From an uncultured Corynebacterium sp. (GTDB taxonomy: Bacteria; Actinomycetota; Actinomycetes; Mycobacteriales; Mycobacteriaceae), in contig CALUCD010000008.1 of assembly GCA_943914465.1 (NCBI GenBank), positions 1-64,000 on the forward strand: a stretch of DNA of 64,000 nucleotides. The letters run 5' to 3'. Under the pieces are notes generated by a model that saw nothing but the letters and a program-made list of their open reading frames with translations, did no database searches and was not told the origin of the DNA. The position numbers were made by a program, and so were the translations under genes. Below, piece after piece: positions 62,189-64,000 of the stretch (its first letter is position 1; every line of letters begins with the position of its first letter).

Positions 62189-63702
62189 CAGGTGTGCAAC
62201 GCTTCCTAGGTACTGAAACCGAATACGGCATCCTCACTCCCGATGACCCAGGAGTAAGCCCGCTGCTCAGCTCCACTCACGCGGTAGTCGCGTATGCCGC
62301 GTTACATACAGCAGCGCGCTCGCGCTGGGATTATGAAGAGGAAGCCCCGCTGAAAGACGCTCGTGGTTTCGACCTCCAGCGTTACCGCACAGTCCCGGTG
62401 GTAGATCCGAACGCGGTGGGTGTGGCAAATGTGGTGACGGGCAACGGTGCCCGGTTCTATGTGGACCATGGGCACCCGGAGTATTCCGCTCCGGAGACCT
62501 CAAACGCGTGGGAGGCGATGATCTACGACGCCGCCGGGGACTACTACCTCAACCAGGCCGCTGCGAGCATTCAGCAGCTGTGGGACGAGCAGGTCAGCGT
62601 CCTGCGTGGGCATGAGCCGTGCCCGCCGCTGAAGTTGTACAAAAACAACGTTGACGGCAAGGGGCAGTCCTACGGCAGCCACGAGAACTATCTGTATTCA
62701 CGACACACAGACTTCGACGTTCTCACCGCTTCGCTCATACCGTTTTTTGTCACCCGCCAAGTCATCATCGGTGCCGGCCGGGCGGGCATTGGTCAGCGCT
62801 CGGAGCGTGACGGATTTCAGATTTCTCAGCGTGCGGATTACTTCGAGCAGGAGGTCTCGTTGGAAACCACGCTGAACCGCGGGATCATTAACACACGCGA
62901 TGAGCCCCACGCCCTGGCCGAGAGCTTTCGCCGGCTGCACGTCATCGTTGGCGATGCCAACATGAGCCAGTACTCGAACTACCTCAAGCTGGGTATGACA
63001 AAGCTTGTGCTTGACGCGATCGAATCTGGCATTGACTTTAGTGACCTGAAGCTCGCAGATCCGGTTGGTGCCATCACAGGCGTCTCACACGACCCGACCC
63101 TTACATACAAGCTTGCTCTGCATGACGGCCGGGAAAGGTCCGCGATCGAGATTTTGCGCGAGTACCGGCGCAGGTGTGCTGACCTCGTCGGTAAAGACAG
63201 CGTCGACACGCATGTGCTTGAGCTTTGGGGTGAGATTCTCGATGATCTCGAGCGCGACCCGTTGTCAACCGCCGACAGACTTGATTGGACGGCGAAATGG
63301 GCGCTGCTGAAGTCGTATCTTGATCGGGGTGTGGCGCCGGGTGATCCGAAGCTTCAGCTCATTGATATCCAATACGCCGATATCGATCCTGCAACGTCGC
63401 TGTACCACGCACTGGTTCGCAAGGACAGGATGCGAACGTTGGTCAGTGGCGAAGAAATCCTCCACGCGGCGACAACACCACCGAGCGATACGCGCGCTTA
63501 CTTCCGGGGCATGACGGCCCAAAAATTCGGTGACGACATCATCGCATCGAGTTGGCAATCGGTCACGTTCGCCGTTGCAGATCAGCCGGTGAAAGTCTCG
63601 ATGGACTATGTTGACGCATTTACTCAGGCCGAGGTTGGGCAGATCGTGGCGCACGCCGGAAGTGTTGCTGAACTCATCGCGGCGCTCGGGACGTTAGGGT
63701 AG
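62185..63702 (+). CDS. dop: Pup deamidase/depupylase Dop
   Basis: Deamidates the C-terminal Gln of Pup and removes Pup from tagged proteins. The 505-residue protein starts with QRFLGTETEYGI (carboxylate-amine ligase fold with Mg-ATP Glu residues), has RWDYEEEAPLKDARGFDLQ (the Dop-specific loop), YVDHGHPEYSAPE with the catalytic Asp, KNNVDGKGQSYGSHENYL and TRDEPHA. The loop and motif separate it from PafA. GTG 62185 overlaps the pdxS stop (GTGA); GTG 62194, nearer the homologous start, is an alternative. Confidence 0.95.
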   Translation: MTGVQRFLGTETEYGILTPDDPGVSPLLSSTHAVVAYAALHTAARSRWDYEEEAPLKDARGFDLQRYRTVPVVDPNAVGVANVVTGNGARFYVDHGHPEYSAPETSNAWEAMIYDAAGDYYLNQAAASIQQLWDEQVSVLRGHEPCPPLKLYKNNVDGKGQSYGSHENYLYSRHTDFDVLTASLIPFFVTRQVIIGAGRAGIGQRSERDGFQISQRADYFEQEVSLETTLNRGIINTRDEPHALAESFRRLHVIVGDANMSQYSNYLKLGMTKLVLDAIESGIDFSDLKLADPVGAITGVSHDPTLTYKLALHDGRERSAIEILREYRRRCADLVGKDSVDTHVLELWGEILDDLERDPLSTADRLDWTAKWALLKSYLDRGVAPGDPKLQLIDIQYADIDPATSLYHALVRKDRMRTLVSGEEILHAATTPPSDTRAYFRGMTAQKFGDDIIASSWQSVTFAVADQPVKVSMDYVDAFTQAEVGQIVAHAGSVAELIAALGTLG

Positions 63703-63707
63703 ATCCA
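63695..63707 (+). promoter_or_regulatory. Possible -10 element for leaderless pup
   Basis: TAGGGT (63695-63700), 6 nt, then ATG 63707. It overlaps the dop stop codon, so pup may be made both from the operon and from its own message. Confidence 0.45.
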
Positions 63708-63889
63708 TGGCTAAGCAGCACATGCACGGCGCGCCGAGAGGTGCGGACGAGCCCGATGAGGCGCTCGAAGCAAGCCAAGCACACATCAACGCGGCCGGCA
63801 CCGACGAGCTCCTTGATGAAATTGACGCGCTCCTCGATACCAACGCTGAGGAGTTTGTGCGCTCGTTCGTGCAAAAGGGCGGGCAGTAG
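63707..63889 (+). CDS. pup: Prokaryotic ubiquitin-like protein Pup
   Basis: Small, disordered protein tag attached to lysines by PafA. The 60-residue protein has an acidic helical C-terminal half (ELLDEIDALLDTNAEEFVRS) that binds the ARC coiled coil and ends in GGQ. The terminal Gln means it must be deamidated to Glu by Dop before ligation, unlike Pup of some corynebacteria that are encoded with Glu, as I recall. It is followed directly by pafA, with no proteasome genes between. Confidence 0.97.
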   Translation: MAKQHMHGAPRGADEPDEALEASQAHINAAGTDELLDEIDALLDTNAEEFVRSFVQKGGQ

Positions 63890-63894
63890 CCGCC

Positions 63895-64000
63895 ATGGCA
63901 ACGGTGTATCCGCGGCGGATCATGGGAGTTGAAACAGAATTCGGTGTTACCGCTTACCGTGACGGCCAGGCAGTATTGACCCCCGAAGAGGTTGCCCGTT
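63895..64000 (+). CDS. pafA: Pup-protein ligase PafA (3' partial)
   Basis: Attaches Pup to lysines of target proteins with ATP. Only the first 35 codons are in the window: MATVYPRRIMGVETEFGVTA, with the family's VETEFG motif carrying the Mg-ATP Glu. ATG 63895 is 5 nt after the pup stop, so it belongs to the same operon. The rest lies downstream. Confidence 0.93.
   Translation, partial: MATVYPRRIMGVETEFGVTAYRDGQAVLTPEEVAR

Overview
The window is a continuous stretch of a high-GC actinobacterial chromosome. Its gene content and order point to Corynebacterium. The markers are mycothiol synthesis (mshC), pupylation genes, mptB for lipomannan, opcA next to zwf, a tkt-tal-zwf-opcA-pgl cluster, acn followed by acnR, and a sufR-sufBDCSUT operon. 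The order matches C. glutamicum closely, as far as I remember that genome. About 60 protein genes and one tRNA gene fill nearly all of the sequence. I see no insertion sequence, prophage, integron or CRISPR array.

Layout. 1-4866: uvrC (5' cut by the window), rapZ, yvcK and whiA. 5034-8610: lower glycolysis (gap, pgk, tpiA) and secG. 8628-15221 (minus): the pentose phosphate operon tkt-tal-zwf-opcA-pgl. 15541-18423: heme O and heme A synthesis (ctaB, ctaA) with a quinone reductase. 18482-21898 (minus): MptB mannosyltransferase with an ABC-2 exporter. 22060-28349: the Fe-S operon sufRBDCSUT, then an ABC-F protein. 30244-31914 (minus): UPF0210 and its ACT-domain partner. 31985-36920: an NAD-binding protein, a glutamine-amidotransferase-like protein, acnR and acn. 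37137-39866: a small membrane protein and a RipA-type NlpC/P60 hydrolase. 39974-46902: ferrochelatase, DUF3097, NfeD and SPFH proteins, an HTH protein, a TVP38 protein, tRNA-Leu(GAG) and a YbhB protein. 46877-53413: pyrD, a lipoprotein, uppP, mshC, a HAD hydrolase, hisE and hisG. 53468-59637: aspA, fhs, a RecB-like nuclease, an M18 aminopeptidase and trmI. 59670-64000: the pupylation locus arc, pdxS, dop, pup, pafA (3' cut).

The genes are mostly housekeeping: central carbon metabolism, Fe-S and heme cofactors feeding aconitase and cytochrome oxidase, envelope building, thiol and redox balance, and protein tagging. Regulation can be read at several points. An AcnR-type operator lies in front of acn, and an ACACT-N5-TGTGG site lies on the -10 element of the suf operon. 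Many genes have a TANNNT hexamer ending 6-8 nt before the start codon, the signature of leaderless transcripts.

No clearly new system stands out. The most unusual points are: a pupylation locus without 20S proteasome genes, whose ATPase lacks the proteasome-docking tail; a pdxS with an atypical N-terminus inside that locus and no pdxT beside it; the absence of ppc from its usual place after tpiA; a RapZ with an altered P-loop; and a long unexplained leader in front of the RipA-type gene.
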